Below are positions 28,601 through 37,557 of a stretch of DNA of 64,000 nt, piece after piece (position 1 is the first letter of the stretch; each line of letters begins with the position of its first letter). Origin of the DNA: Daejeonella oryzae DSM 19973 (lineage in GTDB: Bacteria; Bacteroidota; Bacteroidia; Sphingobacteriales; Sphingobacteriaceae). The DNA lies in the NCBI RefSeq assembly GCF_000422945.1, contig NZ_AUHA01000002.1:1302001-1366000 (forward strand). Direction: 5' to 3'. The notes under the pieces are model-generated. The model saw only the letters and a program-made list of their open reading frames with translations, made no database searches and was not told the origin of the DNA. Made by a program: the position numbers and the translations under genes.

Positions 28601-31600
28601 CCATTTATTTACAATCCCAATCGCCAGGGTGGCGACTTGTATTTTAACCTGGGTAATATTTCTGAAGATATTTTAAAAGATGGACGTAAAAGTTTAGAAA
28701 ACGGTTTGCCCGTTGATGGAGATGTTGCCAAAACCGATCAGACAAGCTGGGGCCGTGTGCCAAGACTGCAGCCGGTAATCCAGGCATTTGATAATAATGC
28801 AGGTGCCCGCCAGTTTCAGGATGTTGGAATTGATGGATTAAGCAATAATGATGAGCGCCAACAATTGAATACATTTTTAACGCAGGCTAAAGCACAGTTA
28901 AATGCACAGGCTTCTGCGGCATTAGATGCCGATCCTTCTTCTGATGATTATCAGTATTACCGTGGAAATTTTTATGATCAGCTAAATGCAGGCATTTTAA
29001 AAAGATATGAATTATACAACGGTACAGAAGGAAACTCAAAAACTACCGAGCAATCATTAGAGCAAACAGGAATTGAGAATTCGGCCGCAACACCTTTGCC
29101 TGACGGCGAAGATATTAACCGTGATAATAACTCAACACAGGCAGATGAATATTACCAGTACCGGGTTTCTATACGTCCGCAGGATTTGCAGACTGTGGGA
29201 AGTAATTATATAGCTGATATTGTACCTACCACTGTAAAACTGGCCAACGGTAAGCAGGAAACTGTTCGCTGGATTCAGTTTAAAATTCCACTGGCAGAAT
29301 TTCAACAGAAGGTTGGCAATATTCAGGACTTTAAATCCATCCGTTTTGTGCGCATGTTTATGACTGATTTTGCAGATACAACCGTAATGCGGTTTGCAAA
29401 ACTTCAATTGGTTAGAGGAGAATGGCGCAGATATAATTCTGAGAATAATCCCGGCAAAGTGATTACCGATCCATCATTAATTAATCCGGGTTTGGATAAT
29501 TCGACACTGGAAGTAGGTGCTGTAAACATTGAGGAAAACGGAAAACGTACGCCAATTCCGTATGTAGTTCCTCCGGGAATTGAACGCGAACGTGATATCA
29601 GTAATTTCAGAGGAGATACCCGGCAGAATGAGCAGTCATTGGCTGTAACCGTTAAAAATGTCCGGGATGGGTATGGGAGAGCGGCTTTCAGAACCACTAT
29701 TAATGATTTCAGATCTTACCGAAGAATGGAAATGTTTATCCATGCCGAGGGAGATCAGCTACGGGACAACGATGTAAATGCGTTTATCCGTGTTGGAACA
29801 GATAATCAGGATAATTATTACGAATATGAGCTCCCGTTAAAGGTAACTAATCCGGGTTCTCGTGACCCGTTTGCAATCTGGCCGGATCAAAATAAAATTG
29901 ATCTGGAGATTCGCCTTTTTCAGGAAGCAAAAATTGCCCGTAATAAGGCAACGCTTAATGGTCAGCCTTATCCCATTAATGTTCCATTTGTTTATACAGT
30001 TGGCAGCACTAAAATTACAGTGTTGGGCCAGCCTGATCTGAGTAAAGTTCGGGTCTACATGCTCGGTATTAAAAACCCTTTGCGAACTGCCGCAAATCCC
30101 GGGCTGGATGATGGCTTAGATAAAACCGCACAAATCTGGTTTAATGAACTCCGTTTAACGGATTTTGATGAGCGGGGAGGCTGGGCTGCCACCGCCAGGA
30201 TGAATGCACGCTTAGCTGATTTTGCCGATATTACTGTTTCTGGAAGTAAAAGTACCATCGGGTTTGGCTCTATCGATAGAAGAGTTAGTGAACGAAACCG
30301 TGCGGATGATGTATTGTTTGATGTTTCAACAAGCATGGAGCTGGGTAAATTTTTCCCGGAACGTACGGGATTAAAAGTGCCGATGTTTGTTAATTTCTCT
30401 TCCCAGATTGGAACACCTCAGTATGATCCGCGTACACCCGATCTGGAATTGAAAGCTGCTTTAAAAAGTGCGACAAAACCTGTTCGTGATTCCATTCGTT
30501 TCAATACCGAAGATTATACATCCCGTAAGAGTCTCAATTTTACCAATGTGCGTAAAATCCGAACCAATCCGCAGAGCAGAATTCATTTATGGGATATAGA
30601 AAACTGGAGCGCTACATATGCTTTTAATGAATACAATCACCGCGATTTTATTAATGAAAAGGCTTTGCAAAAAACCTACCGGGCGGGCTTAGCTTATAAT
30701 TACTCTAACCAGCCTAAAGTAATAACTCCATTTGAAAAGCTTATTAAGTCTAAAAATCTGGGATTAATTAAGGATTTTAATTTTAGCCTCCTGCCCTCAG
30801 TTTTAAATTTTCGTATTGATGTAGATCGTTTATATTCTGAAAATACGCTGCGTAATAATGATCCGAACAACTTTCTGCCTATTAATACCAATTTTAATAA
30901 AAATTTCCAGATGTCGCGGTTGTACGGTATCAGCTGGAATTTAACACGATCTATGCAGATAGATCTGAATGCCACCAATTATTCTGTTATTGATGAACCT
31001 GCCGGAAGAATTAACGGAATGGTTCGGGATACTATATGGGAGAACCTAAAAAGATTGGGCCGGACTACCGATTACGGTCATACTTTAAATATTACCTATA
31101 ATGTGCCTATCAATAAAATTCCTGGTTTAGACTGGGTAACTCTTGCTGCCCGTTACGGATCTGATTTTAACTGGAGGGGAGAGCCATTGCTAACATTAAA
31201 TGACCCGAATATTGATTTTGGCAATACCATTCGTAATTCGCGGATACTGCAGCTGAATCCAGCTTTAAGTTTTACTGCACTTTATAATAAAATTGGATTT
31301 ATACGTACTGCGAATGCCCCGGATAATAAAGGGTTTGGAAAATTTTTAGTAAATGCTTTAACCAGTATAAAAACAATTAACGGAGCCTATACCAAAACTG
31401 AAGGAATTTTCCTTCCGGGATATTTGCCGCAAACAGATTTTCTGGGGCAGGATGTGGATGCCAATGCACCGGGCTATGATTTTGTATTCGGCAGTCAGCG
31501 TGATATTCGCGGCCGGGCATTAAATAATGGATGGATTACCCGCGATTCTTTGCAAAACCAGCTCTATATAACCAATTATAAGGAAGATCTGAACTTGAGA

Positions 31601-32692
31601 AGTATTGTTGAGCCATTCCGTGATTTCCGGATTGAACTGACTGCAGTTCGAAGCCGCAATTTTAATTATTCAACTAATTTTAAGTTTTTACCATCATCCA
31701 ATAGTTTCGAAAACTTGAGTCCGGTAACAACCGGAGATTACAGTGTGTCTTACTTTTCATTAAGAACAGCCTTCAGTGAGGAAAATAAAAGCAATAATTC
31801 CTCAAATCTTTTCAGGCAATTTGAAAATAACAGAAATATTATTTCACAGCGATTGGGAGCTCAAAATCCAAATTCTTCCGGCTCGGCGGCCGGATTTGCT
31901 GATGGATACGGCAAAAATTCGCAGGATGTATTAATTGCAGCTTTCTTAGCTGCTTATACCGGCAAAGATGCAAACTCGGTAAGTCTTAGCCGTTTTCCTC
32001 AGGTTCCAATTCCAAACTGGAGAATTACCTATAATGGTTTAACCAAATACGATTTTTTCAGTAACCTGTTTGCTTCCTTTGATTTGAATCATGCATACAG
32101 ATCGACTTATAATGTAAATGGATTTAATTCACTGGTACGATACCAGGAGTCAAACGGATTTGTAAATGTGAGAGATGCAAACGGAGATTTTCTGCCTTTT
32201 TACCAGTTTTCACAGATCACACTTCTTGAGCAGTTTGTTCCGTTGCTGGGTATTGATATGCGGTTGAAAAATAATATAACCACTAATTTTGAATACAGAA
32301 AATCACGGATATTGAGTTTTAGTTTGGCGAATAACCAGCTGGCGCAACAAAAGGAAGATGCAGTTGTGTTCGGTTTTGGATACCGCACCGCGAATTTCCG
32401 TTTTCCTTTTGGATTGTTCCGGGGACTTAAGCTGAATAATGATATGAACTTCAAACTGGATTTTGCATTGGGAGACCGGAAAACGATTATTTACCGTGCC
32501 GATGTAGAAGACGCAGAAGTTTCATCAGGAGCTCAGAATATTACAATAAGACCATCTCTGGATTACGTATTAAATCAGCGCTTTAATATCAGGTTGTTTT
32601 ACGACGGGAATATGACCCGTCCGTATACTTCTCAAACTTTTAATACATCATTCAGTAATTTTGGGGTGAGTTTGAGGTTTACATTGCAGTAG
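25643..32692 (+). CDS. sprA: type 9 secretion outer-membrane translocon protein SprA (Sov)
   Basis: The 2,349-residue protein has a signal peptide (MKNVFTFLLLKVCFFIVLFGGIASAQ), an N-terminal SprA block (GGSTIDIRPQGSAELTF, RMNEN-like RLNRNENPLF, RITTNYNTEAQFDFENQVKL), and continues with beta-rich sequence to a C-terminal barrel strand (FNTSFSNFGVSLRFTLQ). SprA forms the very large single-chain barrel through which T9SS clients cross the outer membrane, and it is needed for gliding in gliding species. Length fits the family. The start is TTG at 25643, as no ATG precedes the signal peptide. The 25-base gap after ruvA suggests one maeB-ruvA-sprA operon. Confidence 0.96.
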   Translation: MKNVFTFLLLKVCFFIVLFGGIASAQNAPSKIDSTKLIYPFRDAKTIQLRPPSGIFLPNPSNIQRSVEFDPVTKQYIIREKIGDRFYRAPQYLSIEEYQRFENQLIKKNYWRELADLPLSEARAPGFIPSVKVNSRSFEKLFGGSTIDIRPQGSAELTFSGRLNRNENPLFNERQRSQGNFDFDQRIQMNVVGQIGEKLRITTNYNTEAQFDFENQVKLDYTGKDDEIVKKIEAGNVSLPLSSTLITGSQALFGLKTQLQFGRLNVTSVFSQQKSQQREITITNGSQQNDFRISADNYEANKHYFLAQYFRNNYNRALANIPIITSNINITKIEVWITNRTNSTVDSRDVLGLIDLGENLPYNTAQIQGGAAFSALPAGFSGPGFPQQSNNLLQNLPPGARLTNTNDANAYFQANGGTDNFAKLTYARKLTDREFTVNRQLGYISLNTSLNADEVLAVAYRYTNNGVEYQVGELSTDIAVNNATPQVLFVKLLKNETLKTNLPTWDLMMKNIYSLNAYQVSRTDFRMNIFRLDENSGIEKPQITEGANTSGQLWLQLTNLDNLNQQNDRKPDGYFDFIEGITIDALNGRITFPIIEPFGSDLAAKFNPVTEQNLIQKYVFQPLYDSTKVDAQQLFQKLNRYIIRGTYQSQAGSEFQLNAINIPQGSVQVISGTLPLQEGADFTVDYNIGRVRILNQALLNSGQPIRIKLENNELFGLQQRSLIGSRFDYRLSDKLNLGATIMNLTETPLTQKVNIGEESISNSIWGMDLNYSSNSRWLTRMVDKIPFINTREISSITFSSEYANFIPGHPSALNFAGSRNGASYLDDFESSRSLIDIKSSSPWQISGTPQLFPEAQLINDLSYGYNRARLAYYNIDPIFFTSANSATPDNIKGNKNELSNHYVREIFEREVFPFKQSVTGQPLILPTFDLAYYPSIRGPYNFTTTGLNPNGTLSNPRNRWGGIFRKLETNDFEALNIEFIEMWVLDPFIYNPNRQGGDLYFNLGNISEDILKDGRKSLENGLPVDGDVAKTDQTSWGRVPRLQPVIQAFDNNAGARQFQDVGIDGLSNNDERQQLNTFLTQAKAQLNAQASAALDADPSSDDYQYYRGNFYDQLNAGILKRYELYNGTEGNSKTTEQSLEQTGIENSAATPLPDGEDINRDNNSTQADEYYQYRVSIRPQDLQTVGSNYIADIVPTTVKLANGKQETVRWIQFKIPLAEFQQKVGNIQDFKSIRFVRMFMTDFADTTVMRFAKLQLVRGEWRRYNSENNPGKVITDPSLINPGLDNSTLEVGAVNIEENGKRTPIPYVVPPGIERERDISNFRGDTRQNEQSLAVTVKNVRDGYGRAAFRTTINDFRSYRRMEMFIHAEGDQLRDNDVNAFIRVGTDNQDNYYEYELPLKVTNPGSRDPFAIWPDQNKIDLEIRLFQEAKIARNKATLNGQPYPINVPFVYTVGSTKITVLGQPDLSKVRVYMLGIKNPLRTAANPGLDDGLDKTAQIWFNELRLTDFDERGGWAATARMNARLADFADITVSGSKSTIGFGSIDRRVSERNRADDVLFDVSTSMELGKFFPERTGLKVPMFVNFSSQIGTPQYDPRTPDLELKAALKSATKPVRDSIRFNTEDYTSRKSLNFTNVRKIRTNPQSRIHLWDIENWSATYAFNEYNHRDFINEKALQKTYRAGLAYNYSNQPKVITPFEKLIKSKNLGLIKDFNFSLLPSVLNFRIDVDRLYSENTLRNNDPNNFLPINTNFNKNFQMSRLYGISWNLTRSMQIDLNATNYSVIDEPAGRINGMVRDTIWENLKRLGRTTDYGHTLNITYNVPINKIPGLDWVTLAARYGSDFNWRGEPLLTLNDPNIDFGNTIRNSRILQLNPALSFTALYNKIGFIRTANAPDNKGFGKFLVNALTSIKTINGAYTKTEGIFLPGYLPQTDFLGQDVDANAPGYDFVFGSQRDIRGRALNNGWITRDSLQNQLYITNYKEDLNLRSIVEPFRDFRIELTAVRSRNFNYSTNFKFLPSSNSFENLSPVTTGDYSVSYFSLRTAFSEENKSNNSSNLFRQFENNRNIISQRLGAQNPNSSGSAAGFADGYGKNSQDVLIAAFLAAYTGKDANSVSLSRFPQVPIPNWRITYNGLTKYDFFSNLFASFDLNHAYRSTYNVNGFNSLVRYQESNGFVNVRDANGDFLPFYQFSQITLLEQFVPLLGIDMRLKNNITTNFEYRKSRILSFSLANNQLAQQKEDAVVFGFGYRTANFRFPFGLFRGLKLNNDMNFKLDFALGDRKTIIYRADVEDAEVSSGAQNITIRPSLDYVLNQRFNIRLFYDGNMTRPYTSQTFNTSFSNFGVSLRFTLQ

Positions 32693-32759
32693 TGCAATCA
32701 GATGCGGATTGTTCTTTGTTTTTTAGGATATTCGGAACGAATTTTAATTTCATTAATTA

Positions 32760-32791
32760 TTGTCTTATTATATTCAGTATTTGTAATTTAG
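32760..32791 (+). promoter_or_regulatory. near-consensus promoter for the small membrane protein gene
   Basis: TTG (32760-32762), 21 bases, then TAATTTAG (32784-32791), one mismatch from TAnnTTTG. The predicted leader before the ATG at 32810 is about 15 bases. Confidence 0.4.
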
Positions 32792-32809
32792 CGGCATCAA
32801 AAAAATAAC

Positions 32810-33028
32810 ATGGAAAACATAAAGGAAACCTATAATAGAAGTGAAAGTGTAGTACAATCCAACTCTCCAAGCCATTATAAATTAATTGCTATCGGAATTG
32901 TAGTTGGTTTGATTGGAATAATGCTTCGTTTTGTTACTGATTGGGTATTTATTGATATCGTTTCGAACATCATATTTGTTATAGGTATTTTTCTTTGTAT
33001 CAAAGCAGTTTTGAATATTCTTAAATAG
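32810..33028 (+). CDS. small two-helix membrane protein
   Basis: A 72-residue protein with a polar N-terminus (MENIKETYNRSESVVQSNSPSH in outline) and two hydrophobic helices at about 24-45 and 49-70. It has no recognisable domain. It has its own near-consensus promoter and a strong terminator right behind it, which supports a real monocistronic gene. The function is unknown. Confidence 0.65.
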   Translation: MENIKETYNRSESVVQSNSPSHYKLIAIGIVVGLIGIMLRFVTDWVFIDIVSNIIFVIGIFLCIKAVLNILK

Positions 33029-33045
33029 TTCCAATACTATAAAAA

Positions 33046-33080
33046 AAAGAGGTTGCTCCGGTAAGGTGCAACCTCTTTCT
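33046..33080. terminator. bidirectional terminator between small membrane protein and patatin genes
   Basis: AAAGAGGTTGC (33046-33056) pairs perfectly with GCAACCTCTTT (33068-33078) around an 11-base loop. An A-run precedes the stem and T-rich sequence follows it, so it can work on both strands for the convergent genes. Confidence 0.85.
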
Positions 33081-33099
33081 GTTTTAAGAAATTTAATCC

Positions 33100-33903
33100 T
33101 TAGGCTTTGTCGTTAATAATGTTTTTCATTTTAAAATTCGCGATAAGCGTATTTAATTTTTCATTGGTTTGTATTGCCTTTAGGGTTGCTTCGTAAGCCC
33201 TCCAGTAAATTTCTTCTGCCCGGCTTATCTCGAAAATAGTAATTTCACCTAATCCTTCGGGTTCGATCATTACGTCACATAATTTGCTTTTCTCTTCAAT
33301 ATCTGCATTAATGGATATAGTTGCAGCTCTGGATAAATACTTTTTCAAACCTCCCACCTGATTAATGTCCCTTAATTTATTACATGACGAACCAATAATA
33401 AAATTGCAGTCATTCAGCAATGGTTCTACCGGAAAATTATTCATTACACCACCGTCAACATATAAATGAGAATCAATGTGGATAGGTTTAAAAATACCGG
33501 GAATGGTGCTTGAGGCCAGTATTGCCGGAATGAGCTCACCCTGTGAAAAGTAAGTCAGCTTACTTACACTGAAATTTGTTGCGGTAATTACCAATGGGAT
33601 ATTTAATTTCTCAAACGAGTTATGAGGAAGGTATTCAAGGAATAACTTCCTGGTATTTTCTAAAGTGAGCAAGCCCGAAGTTCCGAGCGCCGGTCTTAAA
33701 TATTTTACCAAACGGATTTTTAGAAATACTTCCAGAATTTCATATGGATCATGCCCCTGTGCAAATAATGCACCCACAATTGAACCAGCACTTGTTCCAG
33801 AAATTTTTTCAAAACGCAGGCCCGCTTCTGTCAAAACTTTTAAAACGCCCAGATGTGCAATTCCACGTATTCCACCACCTGATAATACAATTCCAATCTT
33901 CAT
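33100..33903 (-). CDS. patatin-like phospholipase
   Basis: The 267-residue product has the full patatin catalytic set: oxyanion-hole GGGIRG (9-14), nucleophile GTSAG with Ser38, and catalytic Asp150 in DGG. It is predicted to be an acyl hydrolase acting on phospholipids. There is no signal peptide and no POTRA or barrel domain, so it is the short cytoplasmic type (RssA-like) rather than an autotransported PlpD type. It is convergent with the small membrane gene and upstream of no obvious partner; the GldB-like gene precedes it on the same strand, 57 bases away. Confidence 0.92.
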   Translation of the reverse strand: MKIGIVLSGGGIRGIAHLGVLKVLTEAGLRFEKISGTSAGSIVGALFAQGHDPYEILEVFLKIRLVKYLRPALGTSGLLTLENTRKLFLEYLPHNSFEKLNIPLVITATNFSVSKLTYFSQGELIPAILASSTIPGIFKPIHIDSHLYVDGGVMNNFPVEPLLNDCNFIIGSSCNKLRDINQVGGLKKYLSRAATISINADIEEKSKLCDVMIEPEGLGEITIFEISRAEEIYWRAYEATLKAIQTNEKLNTLIANFKMKNIINDKA

Positions 33904-33960
33904 ACGCTAAACTTATTGACCTTTCAGCAAATTAAATTTTAAATGCCAAAGGATGAATTC

Positions 33961-34995
33961 TTATTTAGGTTTATATTTTGATCTGGTTAATATTTTTTGA
34001 AAATCGGAATCCGTCATTAATTGCTGTAACGTAATTTCGGGATTTTTATTCATATACATTTTAACAATTTGCCAGCCTATAAATACTGCCAGTTTTGGTG
34101 CCGATTCAGAATTCTCTCCAATACCAGGCGTAAAAGGTGCGTCCGCAAGGTATTTTTGAATCTTCATATAATCAGACTCATAAAGCAGATCATTCTGCAA
34201 GAAATAGGCCCAAATTTGCGGTTCAAATTTTTTACTCCACTCCATTTGCCGGGATGAATAGCCAATTTTCAAACTATCTGCCAAATCAGGCATTGTTGCA
34301 TCTAAAAAGTAGAGGATTTTTCCATTGTAGATCATTTTAGAGAGCAGTGATCGGTCTCCATCTTTTGCAGGAAACAAGTCTTCCCGTGCAAATCCTTCAA
34401 TTACTCTCGGAGTTATATTTTCCGGTGTAAATCTCCGGGAAATATATTCAGGAATACTTTGCCGCAAAGCGGGATAAAATTTAGAATCAGCGCCTAAAAA
34501 CATATCGAGGCCGATTCCGATATAATCATTACCTACGGGTGTCTGGACAGAAAATCCTGAAAAAAATGAAATCAGGCGTGGTAGCTTTTGTTTGGGATAA
34601 TAATAGCGAACATGTTTAAATGCCTCCGTTAAGTCTTGCTGTACTTTTTCCATACCGGGGTATTTTTGATTTACTTCTGCAGAAAGCTCACGGTAGTCTT
34701 TATTTGCCAGAACAATCCTTAATTGCTGGTAATAACTGGTATCAGAAACATCTCCCACTCCCAGTATTTTATCCATAAAATCAGCATAAAAATGGCCATA
34801 TTTTTGCTTTAGTTGCGGTGCCTTAACAGAAACCTGATCTGCTGTTAAAGCAGATAGTTCTTTATCAAACCTTTCAATACTGGTACTCACCTTAATATTG
34901 CTAACGTCAGGAGTTGTTTTACTTTGACAGGCAATCATTAAAATACTTGTTAAAAAAATCAGGTAGATTTGCGGGCATCTTTGAAGATTCATCAT
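33961..34995 (-). CDS. gldB: GldB-like gliding motility lipoprotein
   Basis: The 344-residue product starts with a lipoprotein signal (MNLQRCPQIYLIFLTSILMIACQSK), lipobox IAC with Cys at about 23. The mature part matches the GldB family pattern: VSTSIERFDKEL near the start, YGHFYADFMDKILGVGD, LISFFSGFSVQTPVGNDYIGIGLDMFLGADSKFYP in the middle, then a C-terminal GWQIVKMYMNKNPEITLQQLM block. In Flavobacterium johnsoniae GldB is required for gliding, and its gene is close to nadE; here nadE is also close, though in divergent orientation. No gldC is seen. GldB homologues also occur in non-gliding Bacteroidota, so motility should not be assumed. Confidence 0.85.
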   Translation of the reverse strand: MMNLQRCPQIYLIFLTSILMIACQSKTTPDVSNIKVSTSIERFDKELSALTADQVSVKAPQLKQKYGHFYADFMDKILGVGDVSDTSYYQQLRIVLANKDYRELSAEVNQKYPGMEKVQQDLTEAFKHVRYYYPKQKLPRLISFFSGFSVQTPVGNDYIGIGLDMFLGADSKFYPALRQSIPEYISRRFTPENITPRVIEGFAREDLFPAKDGDRSLLSKMIYNGKILYFLDATMPDLADSLKIGYSSRQMEWSKKFEPQIWAYFLQNDLLYESDYMKIQKYLADAPFTPGIGENSESAPKLAVFIGWQIVKMYMNKNPEITLQQLMTDSDFQKILTRSKYKPK

Positions 34996-35088
34996 TTCAG
35001 TTTAAATAGCGAAAATATGAAACGATGTTAAAGGTTTTTGCATTAGTAAAAATTATTTGAAGCTGTTTATTTTAATTAATCACATTAT

Positions 35089-35733
35089 ATGAAAATCAAA
35101 ATTTTATTACTTGCCGTTTTTTTGGCACCCCTATTTGCCAATGCTCAATACTCTGAAAAAAATAAGGTGCAGCTCGGCTTTACAACTTCTCCAACTTTCG
35201 GATGGTTAACTTTTCCTAGCGGGCAAACACCGCCTATTGAACCTGATGGAATGCGTACCGGATTTTCTTATGGTGTTTTGGCAGATATTCCTTTTTCTGA
35301 TAATTATTATTTCTCAACGGCATTAACTGTAAGTACGCTTAATGCAAAGGCAACGGAGCCCGGAATTAATACCTCGGTTTACAAGCTTCAGTATCTCGAA
35401 GTGCCTTTAACGTTAAAGCTGAAAAGTAATGAAATGGATAACAGGAGATTTTACGGTCAGTTCGGCTTAAATACAGGAATTAATATTGGAAGTAAACAAG
35501 ATATAGTTTACACAGCCCCTGCAACTCCTGATGAAAAAAATAAAGATATCGGAAATCAGATAAATACTTTTAGAGCCGGACTTATTATTGGAGGAGGAGC
35601 TGAATGGAAAGTGGGTGATAATATGAATGTTCTTACAGGCCTTTCATTCAGCAACGGTTTTACCGATGTTCTGGATGGCAATGCAAAGGCAAAAAACTCA
35701 TATATCGCTTTAAATTTGGGTATCTTTTTTTAG
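35089..35733 (+). CDS. PorT-like outer-membrane beta-barrel protein
   Basis: The 214-residue product has a signal peptide (MKIKILLLAVFLAPLFANAQ) and a barrel domain with the PorT/OMP_b-brl_2 pattern: KLQYLEVPLTLKLK near residue 105, YGQFGLNTGINIGS, RAGLIIGGGAEWKVGD, and a final aromatic strand ending in FF. Some members of this family assist the type 9 system, but most have no assigned role. It is divergent from gldB and precedes nadE by 131 bases that contain a folded element. Confidence 0.75.
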   Translation: MKIKILLLAVFLAPLFANAQYSEKNKVQLGFTTSPTFGWLTFPSGQTPPIEPDGMRTGFSYGVLADIPFSDNYYFSTALTVSTLNAKATEPGINTSVYKLQYLEVPLTLKLKSNEMDNRRFYGQFGLNTGINIGSKQDIVYTAPATPDEKNKDIGNQINTFRAGLIIGGGAEWKVGDNMNVLTGLSFSNGFTDVLDGNAKAKNSYIALNLGIFF

Positions 35734-35784
35734 AATGTTTTTCAGCCATTATTAAATTTGGCAGGAAAATATAGCTTATAAATG

Positions 35785-35839
35785 AAGCTTCCATTTGCCA
35801 CAAAATATCCAAAAGGATTAGTTGGGCTTTTGGAAGCTT
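35785..35839 (+). other. nested stem-loop in the leader of nadE
   Basis: AAGCTTCCA (35785-35793) pairs with TGGAAGCTT (35831-35839), nine perfect bases. Inside, ATCC/GGAT closes an AAAA loop (35807-35818). It lies 52 bases after the barrel gene and 26 bases before the nadE ATG. It may be a terminator of the barrel gene with a poor T-tail or a leader element of nadE. I cannot match it to a known riboswitch. Confidence 0.45.
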
Positions 35840-35864
35840 TATTCACTTTAAAAATAAAATAACT

Positions 35865-37505
35865 ATGAAAATTGCGCTTGCTCAGCTTAATTACCACATC
35901 GGTAATTTCGAATCAAATACACGGAAAATAATTAATTCCATTGAGGATGCAAAAGGAAAAGGTGCAGATTTAATTGTTTTTGCTGAGTTAGCCGTTTGCG
36001 GATATCCTGCGCAGGATTTTCTTGAGTTTAGCGAATTTATTGAGCTTTGCGAAAAATCAGTTAAGGAGATTGCTAACTCCTGTAAAGGCATTGCCTGTAT
36101 TGTGGGTTTGCCTGTTAAAAATCCTCAGGTACAAGGTAAGGATCTTTATAATTCGGCATATTTTATTGAGAACGGACAGATTAAGCAGATAGTTAATAAA
36201 GCTCTGTTGCCTAATTACGATGTTTTTGATGAATACCGATATTTCGAACCTGCTCAAAAATTCAAATGTATTGATTTTATGGGCCATAAAATAGCACTGA
36301 CCATTTGCGAAGATCTTTGGAATATCAATGATAATCCCATGTACCTCGAATGTCCTATGGACGTACTTATTCTGGAGAAGCCCGATTTGATGATTAATAT
36401 TGCCGCATCTCCCTTCTCATATAACCATGATGAAGAACGTGTATTGATTTTAGGGGATAACTGCCGCAAATATAATTTGCCATTATTTTATGTAAATCAG
36501 GTTGGAGCTCAAACTGAAATTATCTTTGACGGAGGTTCGCTGGTTTTTGATCAGGAAGGGCTATTGCTGGATGAAATGGAATACTTCCGTGAGGAGACTA
36601 AAATTTATGAATTTAAAGAGGGGCAGGTACAAGGTTTTTCTCCTATTGTTCATAACGCTCAGAATGATATCGCCCAAATTCATGAAGCTCTGATTTTGGG
36701 AATCAAAGATTATTTTTCCAAATCCGGATTCAGTAAAGCTGTTTTGGGCTTGTCGGGCGGAATTGACTCGGCCCTGGTTTGTGCACTGGCATCAGAGGCT
36801 TTGGGTCCGGAAAATGTAATGGCCGTTTTAATGCCTTCTGAATTTTCTTCAGATCATTCTGTTAATGATGCTCTTGAACTGGTTAAGAATTTGGGTTGTA
36901 AGCATGAAATAATTTCTATTAAAGAAGCAGCTTCTGCATTTGAGAACATAATGAAACCGGTTTTTAAGGATTTACCATTTAATATTGCAGAGGAAAATAT
37001 TCAGGCCAGAAGCCGGGCAATTATTTTAATGGCGATGTCCAATAAATTCGGTTTAATTTTATTGAACACCTCTAATAAAAGTGAGGCTGCAGTAGGTTAC
37101 GGAACCCTTTACGGGGATATGGCAGGAGCAATTGCCGTACTGGGCGATGTTTACAAAACGCAGGTTTACCAGCTTTCCGAATATATTAACCGTCATGCTG
37201 AAATTATACCTGTCAACAGCATTACAAAGCCGCCTTCTGCAGAGCTGCGCCCCGGACAAAAAGATTCTGACTCCCTTCCCGAATATGACATTCTCGACAA
37301 AATTCTTTTTCAGTATATCGAGCTTAAAAAGAGTTTAGAATTTATTATCTCACAGGGATATGATGAGGCTTTGGTTCGCCGCATTTTAAAAATGGTAAAT
37401 GTTGCAGAATTTAAAAGAAAACAAGCTCCGCCAATTTTAAGGGTTTCTCCAAAAGCATTTGGAACAGGCAGGAGAATCCCGATAGTAGGAAAATATTTAA
37501 GCTAA
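35865..37505 (+). CDS. nadE: glutamine-hydrolysing NAD+ synthase
   Basis: Last step of NAD synthesis: amidation of deaminated NAD using glutamine and ATP. The 546-residue product has an N-terminal nitrilase-type glutaminase (about 1-250; Glu in FAELAVCGYPAQDF, Lys in NKALLPNYDVFDE, catalytic Cys in LTICEDLWN) and a C-terminal synthetase with the ATP-pyrophosphatase loop GLSGGIDSAL near 295 and NTSNKSEAAVGYGTLYGD near 400. Length is normal for the fused form. It faces lnt convergently. Confidence 0.97.
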   Translation: MKIALAQLNYHIGNFESNTRKIINSIEDAKGKGADLIVFAELAVCGYPAQDFLEFSEFIELCEKSVKEIANSCKGIACIVGLPVKNPQVQGKDLYNSAYFIENGQIKQIVNKALLPNYDVFDEYRYFEPAQKFKCIDFMGHKIALTICEDLWNINDNPMYLECPMDVLILEKPDLMINIAASPFSYNHDEERVLILGDNCRKYNLPLFYVNQVGAQTEIIFDGGSLVFDQEGLLLDEMEYFREETKIYEFKEGQVQGFSPIVHNAQNDIAQIHEALILGIKDYFSKSGFSKAVLGLSGGIDSALVCALASEALGPENVMAVLMPSEFSSDHSVNDALELVKNLGCKHEIISIKEAASAFENIMKPVFKDLPFNIAEENIQARSRAIILMAMSNKFGLILLNTSNKSEAAVGYGTLYGDMAGAIAVLGDVYKTQVYQLSEYINRHAEIIPVNSITKPPSAELRPGQKDSDSLPEYDILDKILFQYIELKKSLEFIISQGYDEALVRRILKMVNVAEFKRKQAPPILRVSPKAFGTGRRIPIVGKYLS

Positions 37506-37557
37506 TCTGCTGCAGGTGAATTAAGCCGAGTTAGTAATGGCAATTAACTGAAGGCCT

